DNA from: Palsa-948 sp964481195
GTDB lineage: Bacteria > Bacteroidota > Bacteroidia > Palsa-948
Assembly: GCA_964481195.1 (NCBI GenBank)
Contig: CAYZTB010000013.1
Location: 1-64,000, forward strand
Reading direction: 5' to 3'
Length of the DNA: 64,000 nt
Part shown: positions 21,970 through 29,845 of the stretch, piece after piece
Position numbering within the stretch: the first letter of the stretch is position 1
How the letters are laid out: every line of letters starts with the position of its first letter
The notes under the pieces: model-generated
The model's database searches: none
What the model was told of the DNA's origin: nothing
The model's input: only the letters and a program-made list of their open reading frames with translations
Translations under genes and position numbers: made by a program

Positions 21970-24772
21970 AAATATTTTTCTTAATTAAATTATACTCTTC
22001 CTTCAGCTCTTTATAAGCTTCTGTGCAAATATTTTCAAGCTGTATTACGAGTTCCTGAATCAGGTCAGTTTGTAATTGCGCTCCTGCATATTCCTGTATT
22101 TTTTTTGCCATGTTTTCAAACTCCTTGCTAATCCCCACGATAGCGAAGGAAGGAATCATTTTGTGTGCGGCAGATTGTACGGAGTTCCAATCTTTATTTT
22201 TTAAACCCACCTTCATGGCAGTGATCAATGGAGGTGTTTGCTCCAGGTACGTGGAGATCATTTCCATCATTAATGTAGGATCTGATTTAGTGAGATGGAT
22301 TAAATAATCCAAGTTTATACATTTCAATTTTTTGGCCCGAGTAAGCATTCTTCCTTTTTGTTTCATGGGATATATTGGCTTTTTTACCAGACTAATAATT
22401 TTACTATACAATAACTTTTCATCTACAGGCTTTGGTATATAATCATTCATTCCTAAGGTTTTGCATTTAGCGAGATCTACGGTGGTTACATCGGCCGTTA
22501 CAGCTATGATAGGAATTAGGGAATTCATTTTATTGCGAATATGATCTGTTGCTTCGAACCCGTTCATCTCCGGCATCTGCAAGTCCATTAAAATAATATC
22601 ATAGGATTTCTCTTTTAGTTTTTCAGTGGCAATTTTCCCGTTGTCTGCTATATCATGTTCAAATCCGAAATCATCTAGCAATGTTTTCATCAGCAGCTGA
22701 TTAAGGGCAATATCTTCTACCACCAATACTCTTATATTTTTATGTTCTGTGTCGAATGCAGGTAATTCTGCTTCTACTGGCGTTCCCGTTTTGGTTTTTA
22801 GGAAACTCAAAATAAAACTAAAAGTAGATCCTTCTCCGACTTTGCTTTTAACAGAAACAGTTCCTCCTTGTGCTTCTACCAATTGTTTAACAATGGCAAG
22901 CCCTAACCCGGTCCCTCCATAAAGACGGGAAGTGCCACTGTAAGCTTGTTGAAAATCTTGAAAGATTATTTCTATTTTATGATCGGAAATTCCAATACCG
23001 GTATCTGTAACTGAAAATTCAATAGTTGCCTTCTCTTCATCTTCATTCAGCAATTTAATACGTGTGGTAATTTTTCCTTTTGAGGTAAACTTGACAGCAT
23101 TGCTTACCAGGTTTAAAATTATCTGATGTAAACGTGCTGGGTCACCTACTAGGACTTCGGGTATCGTATTATCATATTCTGTGATCAGATCTATATTCTT
23201 CTCTTGAATTTTTATTTCAAACAAATGAAGCATGGTTGATATGGAGGATGCCATTTTGAAAGGCGTTTGAGAAAATGTCATTTTTCCGGCATCTACCTTT
23301 GCTAGGTCCAGGATGTCATTGATAAGGACAATCAATGCATCTCCGCTCATTTTGATAGCTGTTAAATACTCTTTTTGTTTTGTCGTAAGGTCTGTTTTTA
23401 ATACCACTTTTGTAAACCCGATGATCGCATTCATTGGGGTACGTATCTCATGGCTCATATTCGATAAAAACTGTTGTTTTGCTTTCACTGCATCTTCTGC
23501 AACTCGCGTGGCTTTCTCTGCCTTTATTTTAGCTTCTTCTGAAATGGCGGTTGCTAATTCGGAAAAAACTTTTGCTTCGTTCAACTCCATTGAAATTCTA
23601 TTTTGCTCAGTTACATCTCTTGCAGCGGCAAAAACACCCAATACATTTTCTTTGTCATCTTTATAAACCGAAGCATTGTATAATACATCCGTTAATTTTC
23701 CATTCTTGTGTCGTATGGTAAGGGGGTAGTCCGCTACTGCAGATTTTTCGAAAACAGTTTTATACCCTTTACGTGCTTTTTCGGGTTCGGTAAAATAATC
23801 AGAGAAATCAGTTCCAATTAACTTCTCCCTCAACACCCCTGTTACTTTTACCGAGGCTTCATTTACATCTGTTATTTTTCCTTTGGCTGAAATTGTAACC
23901 AAGGGGTCTATAGAGGCTTCAATTAAGCTTCGAGCATATTGCGAGGCTAAATTTAAAGAATAGTTGAGGGCTTCAAGTTCTCTATTAACAATTTTCCGTT
24001 TTTCTTTTTCTTTGTTCTGAAATACAAGTTCTATGTCGGCAATAACTAATTCCGCTGCACGCTTTTCTTTCTCGCCAGTTTGAAATACAAGCTCTTTATT
24101 GGCAATGATTAATTCTGCTGCCCGTTTTTCTTTCTCTTTATTTTGAAATAGGAGCTCTTCGTTGGCGATGTATAATTCATTAGCACGTTTTTCTTTCTCC
24201 TCATTTTGAAATTGAAGTTCCTTGTTGGCAATGACTAATTCATCAGCGCGTTTTCCTTTTTCTTTGTCTTGAAAAGCGAGTTGTTTATCTGCAATGATTA
24301 ACTCATCAGCGCGCCTCCCTTTTTCCTTATCCTGAAAAGCGAGCTCCTTATTAGCAATGATTAAATTGGTTATATTTCTATCTGTGGTAGAAATGCCAAT
24401 TATTTTTCCTTTTTCATTTTTTATAGGGATAAGAGAAAGTGAAATATTAATCACTATTCTGTCTTTTCGGACCGCTTTTGTTATATAATCTTGTACGGTC
24501 TTTCCCTTTTTTATTTGAGCCAGTACGGTACTAAAGGAACTAACATGTGTTTTAGGAACAAGCAGGCTCATGTTTTTTCCGATTATTTCTTTTTCAGAAT
24601 ATCCGTAAAGCTTTTTTGCTCCTGCATTCCATGAAGTTATGACCCCCTTAAGTGTTTGGGATTTTATAGCCAATGTTGAGGATTTTATTATAAGGGAAGA
24701 GAGACCTCCATTTTTCCCATATTTAACAATCCAGTCGAAATTTGATTTTTTTTGATTTTTTTTTGTTGACAT
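21953..24772 (-). CDS. cytoplasmic hybrid histidine kinase (PAS-repeat coiled coil-PAS-HisKA-HATPase-REC-HPt)
   Basis: About 939 residues from the ATG at 24772; an alternative ATG at 24790 overlaps the AraC gene end. Order: PAS (ITSWNAGAKKLYGYSEKEIIGK), six 21-residue repeats of the type ELIIANKELVFQ-EKEKRA forming a long coiled coil, a second PAS ending DVTEQN, another helical linker, HisKA (SNMSHEIRTPMNAIIGF), HATPase (LNLVSNAVKF, DTGIGIS, GGTGLGLAIV), receiver (MDLQMPEMNGFE) and HPt (AAHKMIPSFAIVG). No membrane helix is seen, so it must sense an internal cue. It lies immediately downstream of the AraC gene and upstream of a receiver, all overlapping, making one operon from promoter L. Confidence 0.92.
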   Translation of the reverse strand: MSTKKNQKKSNFDWIVKYGKNGGLSSLIIKSSTLAIKSQTLKGVITSWNAGAKKLYGYSEKEIIGKNMSLLVPKTHVSSFSTVLAQIKKGKTVQDYITKAVRKDRIVINISLSLIPIKNEKGKIIGISTTDRNITNLIIANKELAFQDKEKGRRADELIIADKQLAFQDKEKGKRADELVIANKELQFQNEEKEKRANELYIANEELLFQNKEKEKRAAELIIANKELVFQTGEKEKRAAELVIADIELVFQNKEKEKRKIVNRELEALNYSLNLASQYARSLIEASIDPLVTISAKGKITDVNEASVKVTGVLREKLIGTDFSDYFTEPEKARKGYKTVFEKSAVADYPLTIRHKNGKLTDVLYNASVYKDDKENVLGVFAAARDVTEQNRISMELNEAKVFSELATAISEEAKIKAEKATRVAEDAVKAKQQFLSNMSHEIRTPMNAIIGFTKVVLKTDLTTKQKEYLTAIKMSGDALIVLINDILDLAKVDAGKMTFSQTPFKMASSISTMLHLFEIKIQEKNIDLITEYDNTIPEVLVGDPARLHQIILNLVSNAVKFTSKGKITTRIKLLNEDEEKATIEFSVTDTGIGISDHKIEIIFQDFQQAYSGTSRLYGGTGLGLAIVKQLVEAQGGTVSVKSKVGEGSTFSFILSFLKTKTGTPVEAELPAFDTEHKNIRVLVVEDIALNQLLMKTLLDDFGFEHDIADNGKIATEKLKEKSYDIILMDLQMPEMNGFEATDHIRNKMNSLIPIIAVTADVTTVDLAKCKTLGMNDYIPKPVDEKLLYSKIISLVKKPIYPMKQKGRMLTRAKKLKCINLDYLIHLTKSDPTLMMEMISTYLEQTPPLITAMKVGLKNKDWNSVQSAAHKMIPSFAIVGISKEFENMAKKIQEYAGAQLQTDLIQELVIQLENICTEAYKELKEEYNLIKKNIYEKQN
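23970..24365 (-). repeat. 63-bp coding tandem repeat in hybrid kinase
   Basis: Six consecutive units of 63 bp (21 codons, three heptads) encode variants of (E)L-IA-KELxFQ-EKEKRAAE. They differ by scattered substitutions, so they are old but homogenising. The period of exactly three heptads keeps the coiled coil in register, so unit number can change without breaking the helix phase. Confidence 0.8.
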
Positions 24773-24776
24773 AAAT

Positions 24777-25358
24777 TTAATTTCCCTCATTCCCGTTTCC
24801 TACTTCTTCAATCGGAGTACGTCTTTTGTCTTTCAATTGTTTGAAATGAGAAGGCGAAAGCCCTGTTACTTTTTTAAACTGGTTGGATAGATGTGCAACA
24901 CTGCTGTAATTCATTTTCCATGCAATTTCGGATATGTTTAACTCATCGTAAATGATTAGCTCTTTTATCCTTTCAATTTTATGGGAGATCAGAAATTGCG
25001 CTATGGTAGTTCCCTGCACTTCTGAAAATAAATTTGCCATGTACGTGTAATCGTACTTTAATTTTTTACTTAAAAAGTCAGATAAATTGACTTTCATCAC
25101 TTCGTCTGAGTGATGAACCATTTCGATAATAATGTTTTTAATCTTTTCGATGAGAATTGCTTTTTTGTCATCCATCAGCTCTAGCCCGGAAGTAAATAGT
25201 TCAAGTTTTATTATTTCGAGCTGCTCTGCTGATATGTCCTCCATAATATCGACTTCTCCCAAATCAACAAGTATAAAGTGAAGTTTCATTTTATTTAGCA
25301 CCTCCTTTACCGCCATTTTACAGCGGTTACTTACCATGTATTTAATATATAGTTTCAA
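24777..25358 (-). CDS. AraC-family transcriptional regulator
   Basis: A protein of about 190 residues with a C-terminal AraC DNA-binding domain of two helix-turn-helices: ISHKIERIKELIIYDELNISEIAWKMNYSS and VAHLSNQFKKVTGLSPSHFKQLK. The N-terminal part (LYIKYMVSNRCKMAVKEVL, then EDISAEQLEIIKLELFTSGLELMDDKKAILIEKIKNIIIEM) is the short regulatory domain typical of these Bacteroidota regulators. The frame is open to a TTG at 25388, but that TTG overlaps the -7 element of promoter L (25393-25386), so the start is probably the TTG at 25358 (LKLYIKYM) or the ATG at 25337. It is the only dedicated DNA-binding regulator in the 4-26 kb block and heads the operon with the large hybrid kinase and a receiver; the simplest model is an autoregulated activator of the repeated promoters. 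Confidence 0.88.
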   Translation of the reverse strand: MKLYIKYMVSNRCKMAVKEVLNKMKLHFILVDLGEVDIMEDISAEQLEIIKLELFTSGLELMDDKKAILIEKIKNIIIEMVHHSDEVMKVNLSDFLSKKLKYDYTYMANLFSEVQGTTIAQFLISHKIERIKELIIYDELNISEIAWKMNYSSVAHLSNQFKKVTGLSPSHFKQLKDKRRTPIEEVGNGNEGN

Positions 25359-25385
25359 TAGAATTTGCTGTTCTTGTAGTTCGGA

Positions 25386-25450
25386 CAAATATGCATTTCC
25401 TTATAAACATAGGGTTTACATCACTTTAGAAAAAAGTTACATAATTCACA
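25386..25450 (-). promoter_or_regulatory. stress-regulon promoter L (AraC operon)
   Basis: Minus strand: GTGTGAATTA then distal TGTAA at 25441-25437, proximal TGTAA at 25420-25416 (21 bp), 22-bp gap, -7-like CATATTTG at 25393-25386. It is close to the consensus and would autoregulate the AraC gene. Confidence 0.75.
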
Positions 25451-25639
25451 CTTTTAGAGTGAGTGGCTGTAATAAAAAAACCCATCCCAACTGAATGGAA
25501 TGTGTTAATTAACTCTGTTCCTTTTTTGGTAAATATAGCATATACCGACAATATTTCATTGCCTGTCTGCGTCAGGTATTGTTAAATTTTTATAGATACA
25601 GTATTGGCAATTTAGTGAAACTTGTTGTCTTGATGCCTT

Positions 25640-25680
25640 TGTGGCAAAAATTTCAGCCACGAAGTCTCAAAGATTCTAAC
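25640..25680. repeat. CACGAAG-type dispersed repeat fragment
   Basis: The stretch CCTTTGTGGCAAAAATTTCAGCCACGAAGTCTCAAAG contains the TTTGTGG / CCACGAAG inverted words seen in the repeats at 39037-39165 and 44040-44155. Together with promoters L and M this accounts for the 450-bp gap between the AraC gene and the OmpA-like gene; no gene is seen there. Confidence 0.4.
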
Positions 25681-25719
25681 CATTTGTTCGAATAGGAAAT
25701 ACTAAAAAAATACAAATAT

Positions 25720-25782
25720 GTGAATCGTATAACTTATTGAGAGTTATTTATAATCCTTCGGAATGCCATAGAAATACATTTG
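25720..25782 (+). promoter_or_regulatory. stress-regulon promoter M (OmpA-like lipoprotein, plus strand)
   Basis: The only copy on the plus strand: TGTGAAT from 25720, distal box TATAA at 25728-25732, proximal TATAA at 25749-25753 (21 bp), 21-bp gap, and a perfect -7 TACATTTG at 25775-25782; the start codon is at 25810. The motif has turned with the gene, which shows that its orientation is functional. Confidence 0.75.
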
Positions 25783-25809
25783 CAAAATTAATAACCAACC
25801 TTACAAAAA

Positions 25810-26598
25810 ATGATTATAAAAAAAATTTCAGCTATTGCGCTGGGCACCATATTGTGTCTAGGCTCATGTGTTTCTAAACGAAAATTCGAAAGTTCGCAGT
25901 CTCATGTAATGGATTTACAAAAAGACAGTACCGGCACACACAGTAAATTAAAGACCTGCAATGTTACTGTTGATGAACTAAATCGGGAAAAAGAAGCCAT
26001 AGAGCGGGATCTACAGAGCCTTTCTTCCAGTTCGCAAGCAAGCATTAACAGTTCTAAAATGACAATTGCCGAACAGTCGAAACGATTAAAGGACCTGCAA
26101 ACTTTAATTCAGGCACAACGAGATGTAACAAATAAATTAAAACAAACTATTGCAAATGCGCTCGTGAATTTTAAGCCCGATGAGTTAACTGTTTCTATTA
26201 AGGATGGGAAGATTTATGTGTCACTGCAGGAAAAACTATTGTTTAAATCTGGAAGTGATGTGGTGGATCCAAAAGGAAAAGATGCATTGCGATCTGTTGC
26301 TGCCATACTTAACAATAACCGTGACATTACAGTATTGATTGAAGGGCATACAGATTCTATACCTATGCATGGTGCATTCAAGGACAATTGGGCATTGAGC
26401 GTTTCGCGGGCCACATCCATTGTACGTATATTGACAATCGATTATAAAGTAGATGCACACCGTGTTACTGCTTCAGGAAAAGGTGAGTTTTCTCCGGTTG
26501 TTAGCAACACCACTAAAGAAGGTCGCAGTCGCAATCGTAGAACAGAAATTATTTTATCTCCGGATTTAAGCGAACTTTTTAAATTGATTAATAATTAA
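25810..26598 (+). CDS. OmpA-family peptidoglycan-binding lipoprotein
   Basis: A 262-residue protein: lipobox ending LCLGSC (Cys20), a coiled-coil stalk (about 28-110) and a C-terminal OmpA domain. The peptidoglycan-binding pattern is clear: VLIEGHTDSIPMHGAFKDNWALSVSRATSIVRIL and VTASGKGEFSPVVSN...EGRSRNRRTEIILSP. It would link the outer membrane to the cell wall, YiaD-like in layout. It is the single plus-strand gene with the regulon promoter (M), tying envelope integrity to the regulon. Confidence 0.92.
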   Translation: MIIKKISAIALGTILCLGSCVSKRKFESSQSHVMDLQKDSTGTHSKLKTCNVTVDELNREKEAIERDLQSLSSSSQASINSSKMTIAEQSKRLKDLQTLIQAQRDVTNKLKQTIANALVNFKPDELTVSIKDGKIYVSLQEKLLFKSGSDVVDPKGKDALRSVAAILNNNRDITVLIEGHTDSIPMHGAFKDNWALSVSRATSIVRILTIDYKVDAHRVTASGKGEFSPVVSNTTKEGRSRNRRTEIILSPDLSELFKLINN

Positions 26599-26638
26599 TA
26601 GAATCTTTTAAGGTAAATGATTCATTAGAGATAAAGAA

Positions 26639-26675
26639 AGCTCTGACGGAAACGTAAGAGTTTTCTTATTTATTT
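26639..26675. terminator. terminator between convergent genes
   Basis: CTCTGACG at 26641-26648 pairs with CGTAAGAG at 26653-26660 across a GAAA tetraloop with one mismatch; T-rich sequence follows on the plus side. The OmpA-like and HI0933-type genes end on either side of it. Confidence 0.55.
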
Positions 26676-27856
26676 AAATGCTTTGCCAATACTGCCGCCA
26701 TACTAAAACATCCTTGCAGCAAATATCCTCCAGTAGGGGCGTCCCAATCCAGCATTTCGCCAATTACATAGTGGTTGGGGATTTTGTTAAGTTGAAAATT
26801 GGAATCAATTTCTTTCAATGAAACCCCACCTACAGTAGATATTGCTTCATCTATAGGGGCTGTTGCTATTATTGATAACGGAAGTGATTTTATTTTTTCC
26901 GCAAGAATATTTAAATCGGTAAATTCTTTTTTTGTTAAAATGCTTTTTAGTAATTCTATTTGTATATCGGTAAAATTCATTTTATCACGCAAAAGTTTTT
27001 TGATAGATCGGGTTCCTCGGTTTGCAATTTTATCTTGAACTTGCTCTAGCGTTAATTGCGGTTTAAGGTCAATAAAAAGTTGAGCTTCGGTTTTGTCGTT
27101 TAAGGCTGTTCGTATGCCGTCACTCAAAGCATAAACAGCGCCACCTTCAAGACCAAATTTTGTAATTACAACTTCTCCGGGTATTTTCTTATCGCCTTTT
27201 TGTAATGAAATATTTTTTAAGGATTTCCCTTCTGCCATTGCTAAAAAGTCGGGCTTCCAGGCAATTGCAAAGGCGCAATTTGAGGGTTGAAAGGGAATAA
27301 TCTCTAGGCCTTTTTCAGAAAAAAAGTTTGTCCACTTGCCGTCTGAACCAGTAACTTTCCAACTAGCACCACCCAATGAGAAAACTGTAACATCTGCATT
27401 TACAGTCAGTTCTAGTCCATTTGTTTCAAAGACTAGCATTTTATTGCTCCATCCTTTCCAAGTATGATTCGTGTAGATTATAACATTTTTATTTTCTAGT
27501 ACTTTCTCAATGGCATTCAACACTTCAATTGGTTTTGTTCCATCTTTTGGAAAAATACGTTTGCTGCTTCCTACAAACGTTTCAATTCCAATTGATAAAA
27601 GCCAGGCACGCAAGTCATTATTAGTAAATTGAGAAATAATGGGTTCAAAAAATGAAGCAGGGGTGTAGCGTTGGATAAAAGCAGGCAGCTCTTCGGAATG
27701 AGTTAAGTTAAATCCCCCGTCTCCTGCAACTAATAATTTTCGGCCTACGGCTGCATTGCGTTCGTAAATGGCAACACCGTACTTGTTTTCATCTAATAAA
27801 GCTGCCAACATTAAAGAGGCAGCACCTCCTCCAACTAGAGCTATCTTTTTTTTCAT
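26666..27856 (-). CDS. HI0933/YhiN-family FAD-dependent oxidoreductase
   Basis: A 396-residue flavoprotein. The dinucleotide motif KIALVGGGAASLMLAALL opens the chain; the family signature GRKLLVAGDGGFNLTHSE follows at about 37-55. The centre contains FSLGGASWKVTGSDG and the helical insert domain, and the C-terminus has NHYVIGEMLDWDAPTGGYLLQGCFSMAAVLAKHL, which is diagnostic for the HI0933/BaiN-like group. Substrate unknown; some relatives reduce flavin-linked or steroid-type substrates. Monocistronic, followed upstream in the same direction by ytxJ (44 bp). Confidence 0.92.
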   Translation of the reverse strand: MKKKIALVGGGAASLMLAALLDENKYGVAIYERNAAVGRKLLVAGDGGFNLTHSEELPAFIQRYTPASFFEPIISQFTNNDLRAWLLSIGIETFVGSSKRIFPKDGTKPIEVLNAIEKVLENKNVIIYTNHTWKGWSNKMLVFETNGLELTVNADVTVFSLGGASWKVTGSDGKWTNFFSEKGLEIIPFQPSNCAFAIAWKPDFLAMAEGKSLKNISLQKGDKKIPGEVVITKFGLEGGAVYALSDGIRTALNDKTEAQLFIDLKPQLTLEQVQDKIANRGTRSIKKLLRDKMNFTDIQIELLKSILTKKEFTDLNILAEKIKSLPLSIIATAPIDEAISTVGGVSLKEIDSNFQLNKIPNHYVIGEMLDWDAPTGGYLLQGCFSMAAVLAKHLNK

Positions 27857-27900
27857 TCAACAAAAGTAAGCCATCTTACTCTATTTGTGATGTTGAAATA

Positions 27901-28242
27901 TTACAAGTTTAATTTTTCCAAAGCAGTTTCTATAGATACATCGCTGTGCGAAGCATGATAAATGCATTTGCCATTTTGTATAATTAATATTTGTGGCGAC
28001 TCGTGTTTAACATTAAAAATAGATGCTATAGAATTACTTATGGCTCTGTATTTTAACAAGTCTAAATAATAGATGTCGTATTTAGCAATCATCTCATCTG
28101 TTATTTCATAATCTACAGTTCGCTTAGCCATACTGCTAATTGAGCAGGTAGTGCTGTGTTTAAATATTATTTGGGCTTTAGATTCGGATAATATCTGAAG
28201 CTCATTTAATTGAGTAGGTGATGTTAGAGGAATAAATTTCAT
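27901..28242 (-). CDS. ytxJ: YtxJ-like monothiol bacilliredoxin
   Basis: A 113-residue thioredoxin-fold protein with the single active Cys in IIFKHSTTCSISSMAKRTVDYE, and the YtxJ signatures YYLDLLKYRAISNSIASIFNV and HESPQILIIQNGKCIYHASHSDV. In bacteria that make bacillithiol this family removes the thiol from proteins (bacilliredoxin). Its presence implies that this organism makes bacillithiol. It precedes the flavoprotein gene by 44 bp on the same strand. Confidence 0.9.
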   Translation of the reverse strand: MKFIPLTSPTQLNELQILSESKAQIIFKHSTTCSISSMAKRTVDYEITDEMIAKYDIYYLDLLKYRAISNSIASIFNVKHESPQILIIQNGKCIYHASHSDVSIETALEKLNL

Positions 28243-28334
28243 AAATATTTCTAATTGATTTGCTAATGTAGACGAAAAGGAAACAATAACCTTACATATG
28301 TAGCTTTTATTATAGTTTTACTAAAAAACAACTC

Positions 28335-29453
28335 GTGTTATCTGATCAGGAAAAAGCTATCTACAGCAGGCATATCGTACTCCCTGAAATTGGCATTAAA
28401 GGTCAAGAAGCGCTTAAGAATTCCAAAGTTTTGGTTATTGGCGCTGGAGGATTAGGTTGCCCATTGCTATTGTATTTGACTTCTTGCGGTATTGGCAAAA
28501 TTGGAATTATTGATTTTGACAAAATTTCTATTAGCAATTTACACCGACAAGTTCTTTACAATTTTGAAGACATAGGAAAGCACAAATCACAGGTAGCTCA
28601 AAAAAAACTATCCGTACAAAATCCGTATATAAAAATTGAAGCATATAACTTCCAACTTACGAATAAAAACGCGTTGGAATTATTTTCATCTTATGATATT
28701 ATAATTGACGGCACTGACAATTTTTCAACTCGATATTTAGTAAATGATGCATCAGAAATTTCCGGAAAGCCACTTGTATCCGGCTCTATATTTAAATTTG
28801 AAGGACAAGTCTCAGTTTTTAATTATAGAAACCAAGATGGATTATTGGGCCCTAGCTACAGATGTTTATTTCCTATGCCCCCATCTAGCGAAGAATCTCC
28901 TTCTTGTTCTGAAGTGGGCGTATTGGGTGTGCTGCCAGGAATAATTGGCACATTAATGGCAAACGAAGTAATAAAAATTGCTGCTGGGCTTGGTCAAATA
29001 CTTTCCGGAAAAATGCTTTTATTCAATTCTTTAAAAATGAATTTTAATTTTATTGAGTTTGAGAGAGAGTTGCATCCATCCATTCTAGCGCCTAATACAA
29101 AAGAGTCGTTTGAAAAGTTTGAGTATGAATATTTTTGTAATGGAGGTAGTCAATCAGAATTTAAGGAACTTTCAATAGAAGAATTTCAAAAATTACTTTA
29201 TGAAGGGAAAATTCAGCAGTTAATAGATGTCAGAGAGCCGGAAGAACTGCCGCATTTTTTGCCAAAAAATTGTATAAATGTTCCGTTAAGCTATGTAGAA
29301 GCTTCATTTAACCAAATACATAAGGATGGTTTAGTGGTTGTGTTTTGTAACAGCGGAATAAGAAGTAAAAAAGCAATAGCGCTGCTTTCTAAAGAATTTG
29401 CATTTCAAAATCTTTACAACTTAAAAGGAGGAATAATGCAGCTGGTAAAGTAA
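28335..29453 (+). CDS. MoeB/ThiF-type adenylyltransferase with C-terminal rhodanese domain
   Basis: A 372-residue fusion. The E1-like domain (1-245) has the ATP loop VLVIGAGGLGCPLLLYL, the FDKISISNLHRQVLY segment and the catalytic Cys in ESPSCSEVGVLG; the rhodanese domain (about 270-372) has IDVREPEELPHF and the active loop VFCNSGIRSKKA. Such proteins adenylate and load sulfur onto a ubiquitin-like carrier (ThiS or MoaD). Of the two CxxC zinc pairs usual in MoeB, only YRC is evident, so zinc binding may be lost. The GTG at 28335 is the best start; no ATG fits. No carrier gene is adjacent. Confidence 0.9.
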   Translation: MLSDQEKAIYSRHIVLPEIGIKGQEALKNSKVLVIGAGGLGCPLLLYLTSCGIGKIGIIDFDKISISNLHRQVLYNFEDIGKHKSQVAQKKLSVQNPYIKIEAYNFQLTNKNALELFSSYDIIIDGTDNFSTRYLVNDASEISGKPLVSGSIFKFEGQVSVFNYRNQDGLLGPSYRCLFPMPPSSEESPSCSEVGVLGVLPGIIGTLMANEVIKIAAGLGQILSGKMLLFNSLKMNFNFIEFERELHPSILAPNTKESFEKFEYEYFCNGGSQSEFKELSIEEFQKLLYEGKIQQLIDVREPEELPHFLPKNCINVPLSYVEASFNQIHKDGLVVVFCNSGIRSKKAIALLSKEFAFQNLYNLKGGIMQLVK

Positions 29454-29456
29454 ATT

Positions 29457-29654
29457 CTAAACAATCTTTTTATCTATCGCAAGACGCACAGCATCTGCTT
29501 TATTGTGAACTTGTAATTTTAAATAAATATTTTCAATATGCTTGCGAACCGTTTTTGGACTAATGAAAATTCTATCAGCAATTTCCTGATAGGTTTCTCC
29601 TTTTGCAATATATTCTAATCTCTCTATCTCTCTCTTTAAATATTGACAATGCAA
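29457..29654 (-). pseudogene. orphan LuxR-type helix-turn-helix domain lacking an N-terminus
   Basis: The frame encodes only a GerE/LuxR DNA-binding domain: LKREIERLEYIAKGETYQEIADRIFISPKTVRKHIENIYLKLQVHNKADAVRLA. This is a complete four-helix domain but the receiver or sensor domain is missing and there is no ATG; the frame remains open upstream to a stop near 29686. It is either a truncated regulator or a minimal HTH protein starting at TTG 29654. It lies divergently from the CHAT gene and ends 3 bp from the ThiF gene. Confidence 0.6.
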
Positions 29655-29845
29655 AATAAAGGAAGTTATACTAGACCTTGGTAAAAGCTATATCGACAAT
29701 ATGATTCTAGGTTTAACAACAAAATAACATTATTGTTTAAACAATTTGAAATGAAACAATAGATCTATTAAATAAAAGTATTGAATCTTTAAAGTAGTGG
29801 TCGAATGACCGCCATTTTTTTTGTAATATTGATTAGTTTTATATT

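Noticed and set aside
23970..24365. Regular repeats considered as a CRISPR array
   Set aside because: Units are contiguous without spacers and lie in frame within a kinase.
4621..25782. Regulon motif as a CRP/FNR-type palindrome because of TGTGA
   Set aside because: The half sites are directly repeated at 21 bp and not inverted; the TGTGA-N6-TCACA form is absent.
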